From positions 1 through 14,514 of the forward strand of contig JAFAGA010000038.1 in assembly GCA_023423045.1 (NCBI GenBank): a stretch of 14,514 bases of DNA, written 5' to 3'. This document shows, piece after piece, positions 6,867 through 14,393 of the stretch. Position 1 is the first letter of the stretch. Each line of letters opens with the position of its first letter. A program made the translations under genes and the position numbers. The notes beneath the pieces are model-generated. The model did not search any database, was not told where the DNA came from, and worked only from the letters and a program-made list of their open reading frames with translations. This stretch comes from Bacillota bacterium. GTDB taxonomy: Bacteria; Bacillota; Clostridia; Lachnospirales; Lachnospiraceae.

Positions 6867-7847
6867 ATGAGTGAGGATTATGAAGAAATTGATTTACAGC
6901 CGGTAAAACTGCATGTACCAAAATGGGTTATGGCTCTGATTGGACTCATTGTTATCCTGGAGGTGATCAGCTGGCTGCAGTTTCCCCGGACTGTGAGGGA
7001 TTATAAAGTATACAGGCAGGCACAGAGCAGAATTGATAACAGTGAAACCTCTGCTGCATTGAATGAACTCCTGGAGGTGGCGCAGAGGCATCCCAGTTCT
7101 ATTCCGATTATGGTGGAATTGGTGGAGTTATCCATGAAGAACGGATATTACGATATCGCCGGATATGTGATCGATTCCTATATCTCAGGAAAAAGCCTGA
7201 AGGATGAGGAGTATAACAGGGTGGACCGTCATTATATCAAGTTGGAGAATTATTATGGATCCTTAACGGCCGTCGAAGGGATTATTGAGGCGGCACCGAA
7301 ACAGGATACCGTCGGGGAAGAGTATTACAGTTATATCAAGACACATGTGGAAGAACTGCTGTATCAGGACGGGCAGGATGATGCATATCTGTGCTATACT
7401 CTGGCCATGCTTTCACAAGATTCGCAGGAGGCCGGAGAGTATCTGCAGACCTGTTATGAAATTGATCCGGAGTGCTTTGATGTTCGGGCCCAGCTTGGTA
7501 TTGTATACCGGAGACTGGGACGGCTGGAGGAAGCCAGAAAGATGATTGCGGAGGCTCTGCGAAAGGATAAGGCCGACAGCAGTGCTCTTCGGGCAATGGC
7601 AATCCTGGCTATGGCGGAAGGGGATGTGAAGACAGGGCTGCAATCAGCCAGGGAAGCATATCTTATCTATCCGGACGGAACCTATATCAGAGAGACTTAT
7701 TTGATTGCGCTTACTGTAAACGGCATGCAGGAAGAGGCACAGAAAATCAGGAGTGAGATGGAAAGCGGCAAAGGAGACTTGGAACCGGATACGCTGCAGC
7801 TATTGGAGGGTAAGATTACACTGAAGGATTATTATATAGGAGAGTAG
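6867..7847 (+). CDS. Membrane-anchored TPR-repeat protein
   Basis: A 326-residue protein with a short acidic cytosolic N-terminus, one hydrophobic anchor (about residues 20-39) and a helical domain. Tetratricopeptide-like repeats are clearest at about 170-285 (AGEYLQTCYEIDPECFDVRAQLGIVYRRLGRLEEARKMI and the following unit). TPR domains bind partner proteins; here the domain probably lies outside the membrane. It is 9 bp upstream of an M50-like metalloprotease gene, so the pair is an operon and the TPR part may present or gate the protease substrate (inference). The ATG has no good ribosome site close by; AAAGGAG at 6843-6849 instead fits a TTG-started 7-codon frame (6851-6874) overlapping this start, which may couple translation. 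I do not recognise a named family. Confidence 0.8.
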   Translation: MSEDYEEIDLQPVKLHVPKWVMALIGLIVILEVISWLQFPRTVRDYKVYRQAQSRIDNSETSAALNELLEVAQRHPSSIPIMVELVELSMKNGYYDIAGYVIDSYISGKSLKDEEYNRVDRHYIKLENYYGSLTAVEGIIEAAPKQDTVGEEYYSYIKTHVEELLYQDGQDDAYLCYTLAMLSQDSQEAGEYLQTCYEIDPECFDVRAQLGIVYRRLGRLEEARKMIAEALRKDKADSSALRAMAILAMAEGDVKTGLQSAREAYLIYPDGTYIRETYLIALTVNGMQEEAQKIRSEMESGKGDLEPDTLQLLEGKITLKDYYIGE

Positions 7848-7856
7848 GAGAAGAAT

Positions 7857-8390
7857 ATGATTATACCCGGTTTTTTGATTTCCGTCATAACCTTTCCCGG
7901 TGTCATCATACATGAACTGGCGCATCAGCTCTTTTGTTATCTGTGCGGGTTAGAGGTATATGAGGTGAAATATTTTCAATTTAGAAATCCCAGCGGTTAT
8001 GTGATACATGAGGCCTCGGACCAACCAGGCAAGGTATTCCTGACCTCCATGGGTCCCTTCTTCGTGAATACGATAATCGGACTCTTGATTATACTTCCGG
8101 CTTCCATTGAGGTGGTCGCTTTTCGGGAATACAGTAATATATTGAATCTGGTACTGGCATGGCTGGGTTTTTCTGTGCTGATGCACTCCTTTCCCAGTAC
8201 CGGAGATGCGAAGGTGATGGTGGATCATATTCTCAGAAATCAGGAGGTCGGGCTGCTGCCCAAGATTTTGGCCGCACCGTTCATCGGACTGGTATATGTG
8301 GGAGCAATCGGTTCCGTCTTCTGGCTGGATGCAATCTATGCGGCTGCGGTGGCATTGCTGCTGCCGAATCTGATTATTCATATGATATAA
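7857..8390 (+). CDS. M50-like intramembrane zinc metalloprotease
   Basis: A 177-residue, mostly hydrophobic protein with about four to five membrane segments. HELAH (19-23) within IIHELAHQLFCYLCG is the zinc-binding HExxH motif. MGPFFVN (65-71) matches the GPxxN feature of M50 proteases, and SFPSTGD (111-117) gives an aspartate (D117) in the place of the third zinc ligand. These are site-2-protease-like marks, though the protein is shorter than typical RseP/SpoIVFB and has no PDZ or CBS domain. GGAGAAG lies just before the ATG. Together with the TPR protein upstream it suggests regulated intramembrane cleavage of an unknown substrate. The family is likely; activity is inferred. Confidence 0.82.
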   Translation: MIIPGFLISVITFPGVIIHELAHQLFCYLCGLEVYEVKYFQFRNPSGYVIHEASDQPGKVFLTSMGPFFVNTIIGLLIILPASIEVVAFREYSNILNLVLAWLGFSVLMHSFPSTGDAKVMVDHILRNQEVGLLPKILAAPFIGLVYVGAIGSVFWLDAIYAAAVALLLPNLIIHMI

Positions 8391-8396
8391 AGGATA

Positions 8397-8535
8397 TTTT
8401 TTATTTCATAGGAAATTGCGTCCTATGAAATAAAAAAGCCCTCCGGGCAGGATGCGCACCTCGCGGAAAGGAATTTTATTGCTACGCAATCCGCTCGGGC
8501 GCGAAGAGTCAGCAAGCTGACTCTTCGTTCTGGGA
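8397..8535. repeat. Multi-hairpin intergenic element
   Basis: It begins with a perfect 17-bp inverted repeat, TTTTTTATTTCATAGGA (8397-8413) with its partner at 8421-8437. A nested region TCGCGGA (8461-8467) pairs with TCCGC/CGCGA (8490-8504) around TTGC-TAC-GCAA. A 12-bp perfect hairpin CGAAGAGTCAGC (8502-8513/8516-8527) ends it. GGATG-GCACC-like words occur on both sides (8450-8460, 8533-8545). The first hairpin could help terminate the TPR-protease operon, but its T-run precedes the stem rather than following it. The compact, GC-rich, non-coding layout looks like a dispersed palindromic repeat; I recall similar sequences in Lachnospiraceae, unverified. Confidence 0.7.
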
Positions 8536-8598
8536 TGTTGCACCCGATGCTTTATAGAGAAAAGAAGCTTAACGGTATATTCTGCGGGCAGGAGCAGA

Positions 8599-10998
8599 TC
8601 ATTTACCCAGCATGTTTCGCAGGCCTTTGACTACCTGACCATTTGCCAGGTCGACCAAGCCCTGGACCTTTTTGTTCGAAAGTCCTCCTGCCATCTTCAA
8701 GGAGCGCAGCGGAGCTTCCATAGAAGACCGTTCTATCATGCGGGCCATGGTCGGATCCGGATTGTCCCTCATTATTTTCTTCACGACACCCTTGGTTACA
8801 GCGCCCAAAACCTTGCCTGCGGCAGTATCCTTAATATCTCCGATGGTGGAATTCCTGGTATAAGGTTTCCCGAAAGAATCCGGTTTCGGCGTATAGCCCA
8901 GGAGACGGAAGTATTGCTCGTCGCTGATTTTGAAGGGAGAGCCGGGGGTACGGTATTGGGTAAGAGCCTCATACAAGTCGGCCAGCAAGGCTTCCTTGCC
9001 GTCTCCGGAGAGGTTGATCTCTGCGGTCAGGCGGATATCTGCACTGGAGGCGCCGATCAGCAGTTGATATGCCCCGCTTTCCACGCACCAATCCTTCGCA
9101 GCGGTATTATAATAGGCAAAGCTTCTCTTGTCCAGAAGCATTTCGGCCCTCTTTGTCTCTCCGGGCTCCAGGAACAGCTTTGCGAAGCCTTTTAGTTCCT
9201 TCTCTGCACGAAAGATGGAGGAGGAGTTACAGTGTACATAAAGCTGTACAATTTCCGCACCGCTTTCCTTTCCGGTATTTGTCACATCAACAGAGACTTT
9301 GTATTGGAGGGAGTCCAGTTCCTCCGCCTGCAGGTTGCTGTATTCAAAGGAGGTATAGGACAGACCGTATCCGAAGGGGTAAGCGGCCTCCTTTTTTACC
9401 GCATCGTAATATCGGTAGCCGATATAGATGCTTTCCCGGTATTGGACGGATTTGCCGTTACCCGGAAAATACAAAAAGCTGGAATTATCCTCAAGAGCCT
9501 TCGGGAAGGTTTCCGCCAGCTTACCGCTGGGGTTCACCTTGCCAAGAAGAAGGTCCGCGGTTGCTCCGCCGCCGGCCTGGCCTGCCAGATACATGAGCAG
9601 GATTCCTTTAACCCGATCCTTCCAGGGCATAACAACCGGTGCTCCCAATTGGAGAATAACCACAGTATTGGGATTGGCTTTTGCTACGGCTTCAATAAGA
9701 CGGTTATGACTCTCCGGCATGAACAGGGTGGTGCGATCAAAGCCTTCGCTTTCATATTCGTCCGGAAGTCCGGCGAATACCAGAGCCACATCGCTCTCCT
9801 TTGCCAGAGCGCAGGCCTCTTCGATCATAGCATGATCCACCGCCTTGGATCCCAGCCGGTAGCCCGGTTGATAAGAGAGATTGACTCCGGTCTCCTGGAG
9901 GGTATCAAGGGCGGTCTCCAAGAAGGCAGGATTAATTCGGCTGCTGCCGGCACCCTGATATCTGGGTGTTTTGGCCATCTCGCCGATTACCGCGATCTTG
10001 GCCGTGGGACAGAGCGGAAGAATGGAATCTTCATTCTTCAGCAGCACTGCGGATTTGGAGGCGATCTCACGCGCCAGCTTATGATGCTCCTGGTTGCCGT
10101 TCTCAGGCACAGGCTTTTCTTCCATACTCTTCAGGATGAATTCCACTACTCTCTGGGCACAGAGGTCCACCTCTTCCATGGACAAGGATCCGTTCTTCAC
10201 AGCCTCCACCACCTCAAGGTCCGAATCGACTCCGGTTCCAGGCATCTCCAGATCCATTCCCGCGCGAACATTGCCGACGCGGTCATTGACTGCACCCCAG
10301 TCACTCACAACAATACCTTCAAAGCCCCATTCCTTACGAAGAATATCGTTGAGCAGATAGGGATTATCACAGGCATAAGTCCCATTTACTTTATTATAGC
10401 TGGCCATAACAGTCCAGGGCTTTGCACGCTTTACTGCAGCCTCAAAGCCGGCCAGATAGATTTCCCTCAGAGCCCGTTCATCAACCTGGGCATCCACAGT
10501 CATCCGGAAGGCTTCCTGATTGTTAACGGCATAGTGCTTCAGGGAGGTTCCCACATTCATGCTCTGTATCCCCTGAATCAGGGCAACAGCCATTTCTCCC
10601 GACAGGTAGGGATCTTCGCTGAAATACTCAAAATTACGGCCGCACAGAGGACTTCTCTTAATGTTTATTCCGGGCCCGAGAATGGCAGCGACATCCTCCG
10701 AGATGCATTTCTCGCCAAGGGCCTGCCCCATACGGTGCAGCAGTTCCGGATCGAAGCTGCAGGCGGTTGCACTGGCGGTAGGAAAGCTGGTGGAAGGGGC
10801 ACTCTGATTTAGCCCCAGATGGTCGGTCTCGCCTTCCTGCTTGCGCAGGCCGTGGGGACCGTCGGTAATCATGAGAGACTTCAGCCCCAGCCGCTCGATT
10901 CCCTTCATGCGCCAAAAGTCTTTTCCGCTCAGGAGACCGGCCTTCTCCTCCAGAGACATCTGCTTAATCAATTCGCTCGCTTTTGCTTTATAATCCAT
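8599..10998 (-). CDS. bglB: GH3 family beta-glucosidase (cytosolic)
   Basis: A 799-residue glycoside hydrolase of family 3 that removes glucose or related sugars from the non-reducing end of beta-linked oligosaccharides. The TIM-barrel domain (about 1-290) holds KHYAVNNQE (154-162) and the nucleophile D233 in VSDWGA. The alpha/beta sandwich (about 310-510) holds E418 in YESEGFDR, the expected acid/base. A fibronectin-III-like domain spans about 560-660, followed by a ~115-residue extension (685-799) of no known role, rich in Lys, Met and Gly. There is no signal peptide, so it acts on imported oligosaccharides. The start at 10998 has GGAGG eight bases upstream; an ATG at 11013 overlaps that site. 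It is divergent from an AraC regulator, its likely controller. Aryl-glucoside, xyloside or glycoside-drug substrates cannot be told apart. Confidence 0.93.
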   Translation of the reverse strand: MDYKAKASELIKQMSLEEKAGLLSGKDFWRMKGIERLGLKSLMITDGPHGLRKQEGETDHLGLNQSAPSTSFPTASATACSFDPELLHRMGQALGEKCISEDVAAILGPGINIKRSPLCGRNFEYFSEDPYLSGEMAVALIQGIQSMNVGTSLKHYAVNNQEAFRMTVDAQVDERALREIYLAGFEAAVKRAKPWTVMASYNKVNGTYACDNPYLLNDILRKEWGFEGIVVSDWGAVNDRVGNVRAGMDLEMPGTGVDSDLEVVEAVKNGSLSMEEVDLCAQRVVEFILKSMEEKPVPENGNQEHHKLAREIASKSAVLLKNEDSILPLCPTAKIAVIGEMAKTPRYQGAGSSRINPAFLETALDTLQETGVNLSYQPGYRLGSKAVDHAMIEEACALAKESDVALVFAGLPDEYESEGFDRTTLFMPESHNRLIEAVAKANPNTVVILQLGAPVVMPWKDRVKGILLMYLAGQAGGGATADLLLGKVNPSGKLAETFPKALEDNSSFLYFPGNGKSVQYRESIYIGYRYYDAVKKEAAYPFGYGLSYTSFEYSNLQAEELDSLQYKVSVDVTNTGKESGAEIVQLYVHCNSSSIFRAEKELKGFAKLFLEPGETKRAEMLLDKRSFAYYNTAAKDWCVESGAYQLLIGASSADIRLTAEINLSGDGKEALLADLYEALTQYRTPGSPFKISDEQYFRLLGYTPKPDSFGKPYTRNSTIGDIKDTAAGKVLGAVTKGVVKKIMRDNPDPTMARMIERSSMEAPLRSLKMAGGLSNKKVQGLVDLANGQVVKGLRNMLGK

Positions 10999-11012
10999 AT
11001 AAAATACCTCCA

Positions 11013-11037
11013 TTATGATGTATTTATAATCATAAAT
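11013..11037. promoter_or_regulatory. AT-rich overlapping palindromes upstream of the glucosidase
   Basis: TTATGAT (11013-11019) mirrors ATCATAA (11029-11035), and ATTTAT (11022-11027) mirrors ATAAAT (11032-11037). They lie just upstream of the glucosidase ribosome site, in the 234-bp gap shared with the AraC gene. They could be operator sites, but such AT-rich symmetry also arises by chance. Confidence 0.25.
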
Positions 11038-11142
11038 GCTCCAATTTTATAATAACAGATGTATCATAAGAAACTATCTCTATTTTAAGATTATTATAGT
11101 GATTTTCAGGTAAATTTCTGTTATGGACCTGCGTCAAACCAG

Positions 11143-11171
11143 TTGACAAAGCAGTCCCGAAGGCAGAAAAT
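11143..11171 (+). promoter_or_regulatory. Possible promoter for the AraC-family gene
   Basis: A consensus -35 TTGACA (11143-11148) is followed after 17 bp by GAAAAT (11166-11171). The -10 is a poor match; TATAGA at 11171 is better but 22 bp away, so an activator may be needed. Confidence 0.4.
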
Positions 11172-11232
11172 ATAGATAAAGGCGGAGGAGCTATTACCGC
11201 AGGAGAATCGGGAAAGAGAGGGACATGCAGAT

Positions 11233-12039
11233 ATGAAGGTGAAGCTCGATACAGCTACGATGAAGGATACCTTCTATAAAGAAACACCGAAGGATATCGT
11301 GAAGGCTTACCGCCAGGCAATGTTTGATCAAAGGGAAGCACCAGATTCTACAATCATGTACCGGATGGAAGAGAAGATGTTAAGCTATATCAAAAAGGGA
11401 GAACCGGAGAAGCTGGAAGAATGCCTGCTGGAAATCAGCGAGAAGGACCTGCTGATGGGATGCATGTCACATGATCCATTGAGACAGGCCAGGTACGCTT
11501 TTATTGCCGGACTGACCCTGGCCACCAGAAGTGCCATCGAAGGAGGCGTACCGGAGATTGAGGCCTATAATCTCAGCGATGTATATGCCCAGAAGGCGGA
11601 TACGAGTAAGAGGATAGAAGAGGTGCTTCACCTTTTTGCCGTCGCCTATTATGACTTTGCAAAAAGGGTGGCGCAGTCAAAAAAGAGGAGGGCATTCTCC
11701 TACCCGGTTTCCCTGTGTATTGCATATATTCTGGATCATCTGCATTACCGGATTACTCTCCGGGATCTGGCGAAGCTGTGCAATCTGACGCCCCAGTATC
11801 TGTCCTCCCTGTTTCACAAGGAGACGGGAAGAACCTTAACGGAGTATGTATTGTATGAGAAGCTGGAGACCTCCAGGCAGCTGCTGACCCATTCGGAGCA
11901 TACTCTGCAGGAGATTGCAAGTTATCTGGGTTTTAGCTCTCATTCCAATTATTCGGCACGTTTTCGCAAGGCTTATGGAATCACTCCGAGAGAATATAGA
12001 AACAGCTCCAGAACTTGTCATCAGGATAACGCCGGCTGA
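11233..12039 (+). CDS. AraC-family transcriptional regulator
   Basis: A 268-residue DNA-binding protein. The C-terminal ~100 residues carry the two helix-turn-helices of AraC/XylS regulators: LRDLAKLCNLTPQYLSSLF (about 176-194) and IASYLGFSSHSNYSARFRKAYGITPREYR (about 228-256). The N-terminal ~155 residues are helical and show no cupin or two-component receiver pattern, so the signal it senses is unknown. The start at 11233 has GAGAGGG about ten bases upstream. Divergent placement from the GH3 beta-glucosidase, with a shared 234-bp control region, makes it the probable sugar-responsive activator of that gene. AraC assignment is very sure; the target is inferred. Confidence 0.92.
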   Translation: MKVKLDTATMKDTFYKETPKDIVKAYRQAMFDQREAPDSTIMYRMEEKMLSYIKKGEPEKLEECLLEISEKDLLMGCMSHDPLRQARYAFIAGLTLATRSAIEGGVPEIEAYNLSDVYAQKADTSKRIEEVLHLFAVAYYDFAKRVAQSKKRRAFSYPVSLCIAYILDHLHYRITLRDLAKLCNLTPQYLSSLFHKETGRTLTEYVLYEKLETSRQLLTHSEHTLQEIASYLGFSSHSNYSARFRKAYGITPREYRNSSRTCHQDNAG

Positions 12040-12060
12040 AATGCCGCCGCAAAACAGCAA

Positions 12061-12124
12061 TGGAGGAATAAGGACGGCGGCCACGCAAGGCAAGGGTTCG
12101 GGGCCGGTATCCTGTATTCCTCCA
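12061..12124. other. Long stable hairpin after the AraC gene
   Basis: TGGAGGAATA plus AGGA (12061-12074) pairs with TCCT plus TATTCCTCCA (12110-12124), with one bulged G. Inner CGGCC (12078-12082) can pair with GGCCG (12102-12106). No T-run follows, so it is not a classical terminator; it may protect the 3' end of the mRNA. Confidence 0.5.
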
Positions 12125-12314
12125 GCAGATAAGCTGTGATGTTCCCATACCTGGTAATCAGGCAAGGAGAGCGGAAACGGACGATCTTGTTATGGCAATA
12201 ATAATTAAGGAGGTTATGATCGCAACAAGAATAATACCTGCCGGTACATCCGTATCCATTCCTTTCAGAAAAGCATTATGTATGATACTAAGCAAAAGGT
12301 CTTTCAATGATATT

Positions 12315-12347
12315 GAAATTGATTATCAATATCGACAAACATAGAAT
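12315..12347 (+). promoter_or_regulatory. Fur-box-like operator overlapping a promoter
   Basis: GAAATTGATTATCAATATC (12315-12333) matches 15 of 19 positions of the classical Fur box and is symmetric around TTGATTATCAA. It overlaps TTGATT (12319-12324), which with a 17-bp spacer and TAGAAT (12342-12347) makes a good sigma-A promoter. This suggests iron-responsive (or related Zn/Mn/peroxide Fur-family) repression of transcription towards the secreted protein gene at 12486. The gap 12040-12485 otherwise holds the hairpin at 12061-12124 and a doubtful 50-codon frame. Confidence 0.65.
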
Positions 12348-12485
12348 ACCATATGACCATAGGAGTTGTCAACAAGGAAATTATTTCATTTTATACTTGT
12401 TTCACAATTCCTTCACAACTTTGGGCAATACTAACCTTGAAAGTTGCTTCCCTGCCGGTTGTTATTGAGAAAGTGAGGGAACAAT

Positions 12486-12884
12486 ATGTACAAAACGCGA
12501 TTATTTGTATTAGCTGTTGCGGTGATGACAGCTATGCTTGGAATTCATCCGGTTACTGCCTTTGCGGCCAAAGCACCTGCACAGACAGAGCAATCGTCGG
12601 AAAAGGATAAGAAGGGCAATCGTGCCCTTTTTGAAGAAAAGATGAACAATGCCATTAAGAAATGGGATACTTTGACGGCTGACCAAAAGAACCAGGTATA
12701 TGCTCTGATGGAAAATGAGCTGGCGGCACAGGAGAAAATCCTGGACAAGCTTGTAGACCTTGGTGTAGTGGCAAAGGAAGACGCAGCAATGATGAAGACG
12801 GAGCGTATGGACCGTTTTAAGAGGATCAGGGAAAACGGAGAATTTCCGTTTATGAGGCCTAAGGGCTGTAAAAGGAACAAATAA
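12486..12884 (+). CDS. Small secreted DUF2680 (YckD-like) protein
   Basis: A 132-residue exported protein. Residues 1-27 are a signal peptide (basic MYKTR, hydrophobic core, AFA cleavage site). The mature part is helical and charged. The pattern KKWDTLTADQKNQVYALMENELAAQEKILDKLVDLGVVAKEDA followed by RENGEFPF matches my memory of the DUF2680/YckD family, whose role is unknown. GAGGGA lies just upstream of the ATG. A Fur-box-like promoter 130-170 bp upstream hints at metal control; no metal-binding cluster is evident beyond a single cysteine near the end. It is followed by a strong terminator. Confidence 0.82.
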   Translation: MYKTRLFVLAVAVMTAMLGIHPVTAFAAKAPAQTEQSSEKDKKGNRALFEEKMNNAIKKWDTLTADQKNQVYALMENELAAQEKILDKLVDLGVVAKEDAAMMKTERMDRFKRIRENGEFPFMRPKGCKRNK

Positions 12885-12951
12885 TAGGTGTGAGTCAGAC
12901 AGGAAGCGATTGAAATGATAGCAGGCAGGCAGCGGCTTTCTGAAAAGAGAA

Positions 12952-12995
12952 AACCCGAAATGAATTCGACTCGAGATTCATTTCGGGTTCTTTTT
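12952..12995. terminator. Strong bidirectional rho-independent terminator
   Basis: A perfect 14-bp stem, AACCCGAAATGAAT (12952-12965) with ATTCATTTCGGGTT (12976-12989), has a 10-nt loop followed by CTTTTT. On the minus strand TTTTCTCTTTTC follows, so it serves both the DUF2680 gene and the convergent MATE gene. Confidence 0.95.
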
Positions 12996-13031
12996 GATGT
13001 ATAAAACAACGTAAAATCAGTTCAGGAATAA

Positions 13032-14393
13032 TCAACGGGTTACATTCTTTACCCATTTCATGGATTTATAACGCCAGGTGGTGAGCGGTATCTTGAAAAG
13101 TTCATCACTCATCAGAAACACATATACCACCGGAATAGGCAGGCGGAAGACAAAAGCAGCCAGGGCGCCCAGCAAAATTGATCCGCACCACATGGTGACA
13201 ACATCCAGGATTAATCCGAAATTCGTATCTCCTCCGGCACGGAATACACCGACCACCATGGTGGTGTTGTAGGACTGTCCGATAGCAAAGTAGGACATAA
13301 CAAACATCATAAATCCGAGATAGCTCTGTGCCTCCTCGCTCAAAGAGAGGTGCTGCCTCGCAATCTGCGAGGTAAGAAGAATTACTGCAGCGCCGATCAC
13401 GCCCAAAATAATGGTCAGACGGATAAAGCGCTTCGCATAGAGTTTGGCCAGATCTTCCTTGTTTTCACCGATGGCCTTGCCGATAATGATGGCCGTGGCA
13501 TTGGCAACACCGAAGGCGACAATCATCGCAAGCTGCCGGGTAACCTGAGTTACGGAGTTGGCGGCTACCACAGATTTGCCCAGATGGCCGATGATGGCAG
13601 CGTTCACGCTGGTACCGGCACCCCACATTAATTCATTCAGCGTAACCGGAATGGAGTAGGTCAAAAAATCCTTGAACAAAAGTTTATCGTGAACAAATAA
13701 ATCCCGAAAATGGAAGCGCACCTCTTTATTCCGGAAGGTGGCATAAAGCCACACGAGAACCAGTTCCAATATTCTTGCGATCAGGGTTGCCAATGCGGCT
13801 CCGCGGATTCCCATAGGCTCCAGACCAAACATACCGAAGATCAGAATGGAATTTAAAATGATATTGGTGAACAGGGAAGCCAGGTACACCACTGTAGCGA
13901 TGAGAACCCGCTCCACACTTCGCATGATATTCAGATAGATGATAGTAATTGTTGTAAATATATAAGAAAATGCAATAATGCGCAGATATTCGGCACCCTG
14001 CTGGATTACATCTGCTTCATTGGAGAAAATATGCATTATGGGAACAGGGAACAGCAGTACAATCAGGGTGAAGAAAACAGCAACCATCAATGCGATGCGC
14101 ATGGTGATTCCAAGAATCTTCTCGATGGTCCGGATATCTTTCTTTCCCCAATACTGGGCTGTAAGAACGGCGGCTCCGGAGGTAAGACCAAACAGGATCA
14201 AGGACATGATGAACTGTACCTGGCCGGCAAGAGAGGAGGCGGATAGGGCTGTTTCACTGACCTTGCCCAGCATCACTACATCCGCGGTCGTTACTCCCAC
14301 ATTAATAAGATTCTGCAAAGCCATGGGAAGTACCAGGGCAAAGACTGCTTTATAAAACTGACGTTTTTCATTTTTATCTATCATTTGATTCAT
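13032..14393 (-). CDS. MATE-family multidrug/metabolite efflux transporter
   Basis: A 453-residue cation-coupled exporter with about 12 membrane segments in two homologous halves, the usual MATE length. Family-like stretches are ALVLPMALQNLINVGVTTADVVMLG at the start of the N-half, SIPVTLNELMWGAG at the start of the C-half, and VVGVFRAGGDTNFGLILD near segment 10. The frame is open further upstream to 14504, but I take the ATG at 14393 because GGTGG sits eight bases before it and residue 1 onward matches MATE N-termini. Its leader is the 127-bp repeat shared with marR at the other contig end, and a leader hairpin covers the ribosome site. Substrate unknown. It converges on the DUF2680 gene. 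Confidence 0.93.
   Translation of the reverse strand: MNQMIDKNEKRQFYKAVFALVLPMALQNLINVGVTTADVVMLGKVSETALSASSLAGQVQFIMSLILFGLTSGAAVLTAQYWGKKDIRTIEKILGITMRIALMVAVFFTLIVLLFPVPIMHIFSNEADVIQQGAEYLRIIAFSYIFTTITIIYLNIMRSVERVLIATVVYLASLFTNIILNSILIFGMFGLEPMGIRGAALATLIARILELVLVWLYATFRNKEVRFHFRDLFVHDKLLFKDFLTYSIPVTLNELMWGAGTSVNAAIIGHLGKSVVAANSVTQVTRQLAMIVAFGVANATAIIIGKAIGENKEDLAKLYAKRFIRLTIILGVIGAAVILLTSQIARQHLSLSEEAQSYLGFMMFVMSYFAIGQSYNTTMVVGVFRAGGDTNFGLILDVVTMWCGSILLGALAAFVFRLPIPVVYVFLMSDELFKIPLTTWRYKSMKWVKNVTR

Noticed and set aside
9232..10812. 526-codon open frame antisense to the GH3 gene
   Set aside because: It has no protein-like composition or domain, lies wholly inside the conserved GH3 frame and is explained by the codon bias of that gene.
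12192..12344. 50-codon frame (inner ATG at 12216) ending inside the Fur-box promoter
   Set aside because: AGGAGG is only two bases from the inner ATG, the outer ATG has no site, no family is recognised and it runs over regulatory DNA. Kept only as a weak possibility.
12963..12975. Adjacent EcoRI and XhoI sites in the terminator loop as a cloning scar
   Set aside because: The surrounding 14-bp stem and T-run form a normal natural terminator; two 6-bp sites can occur by chance.
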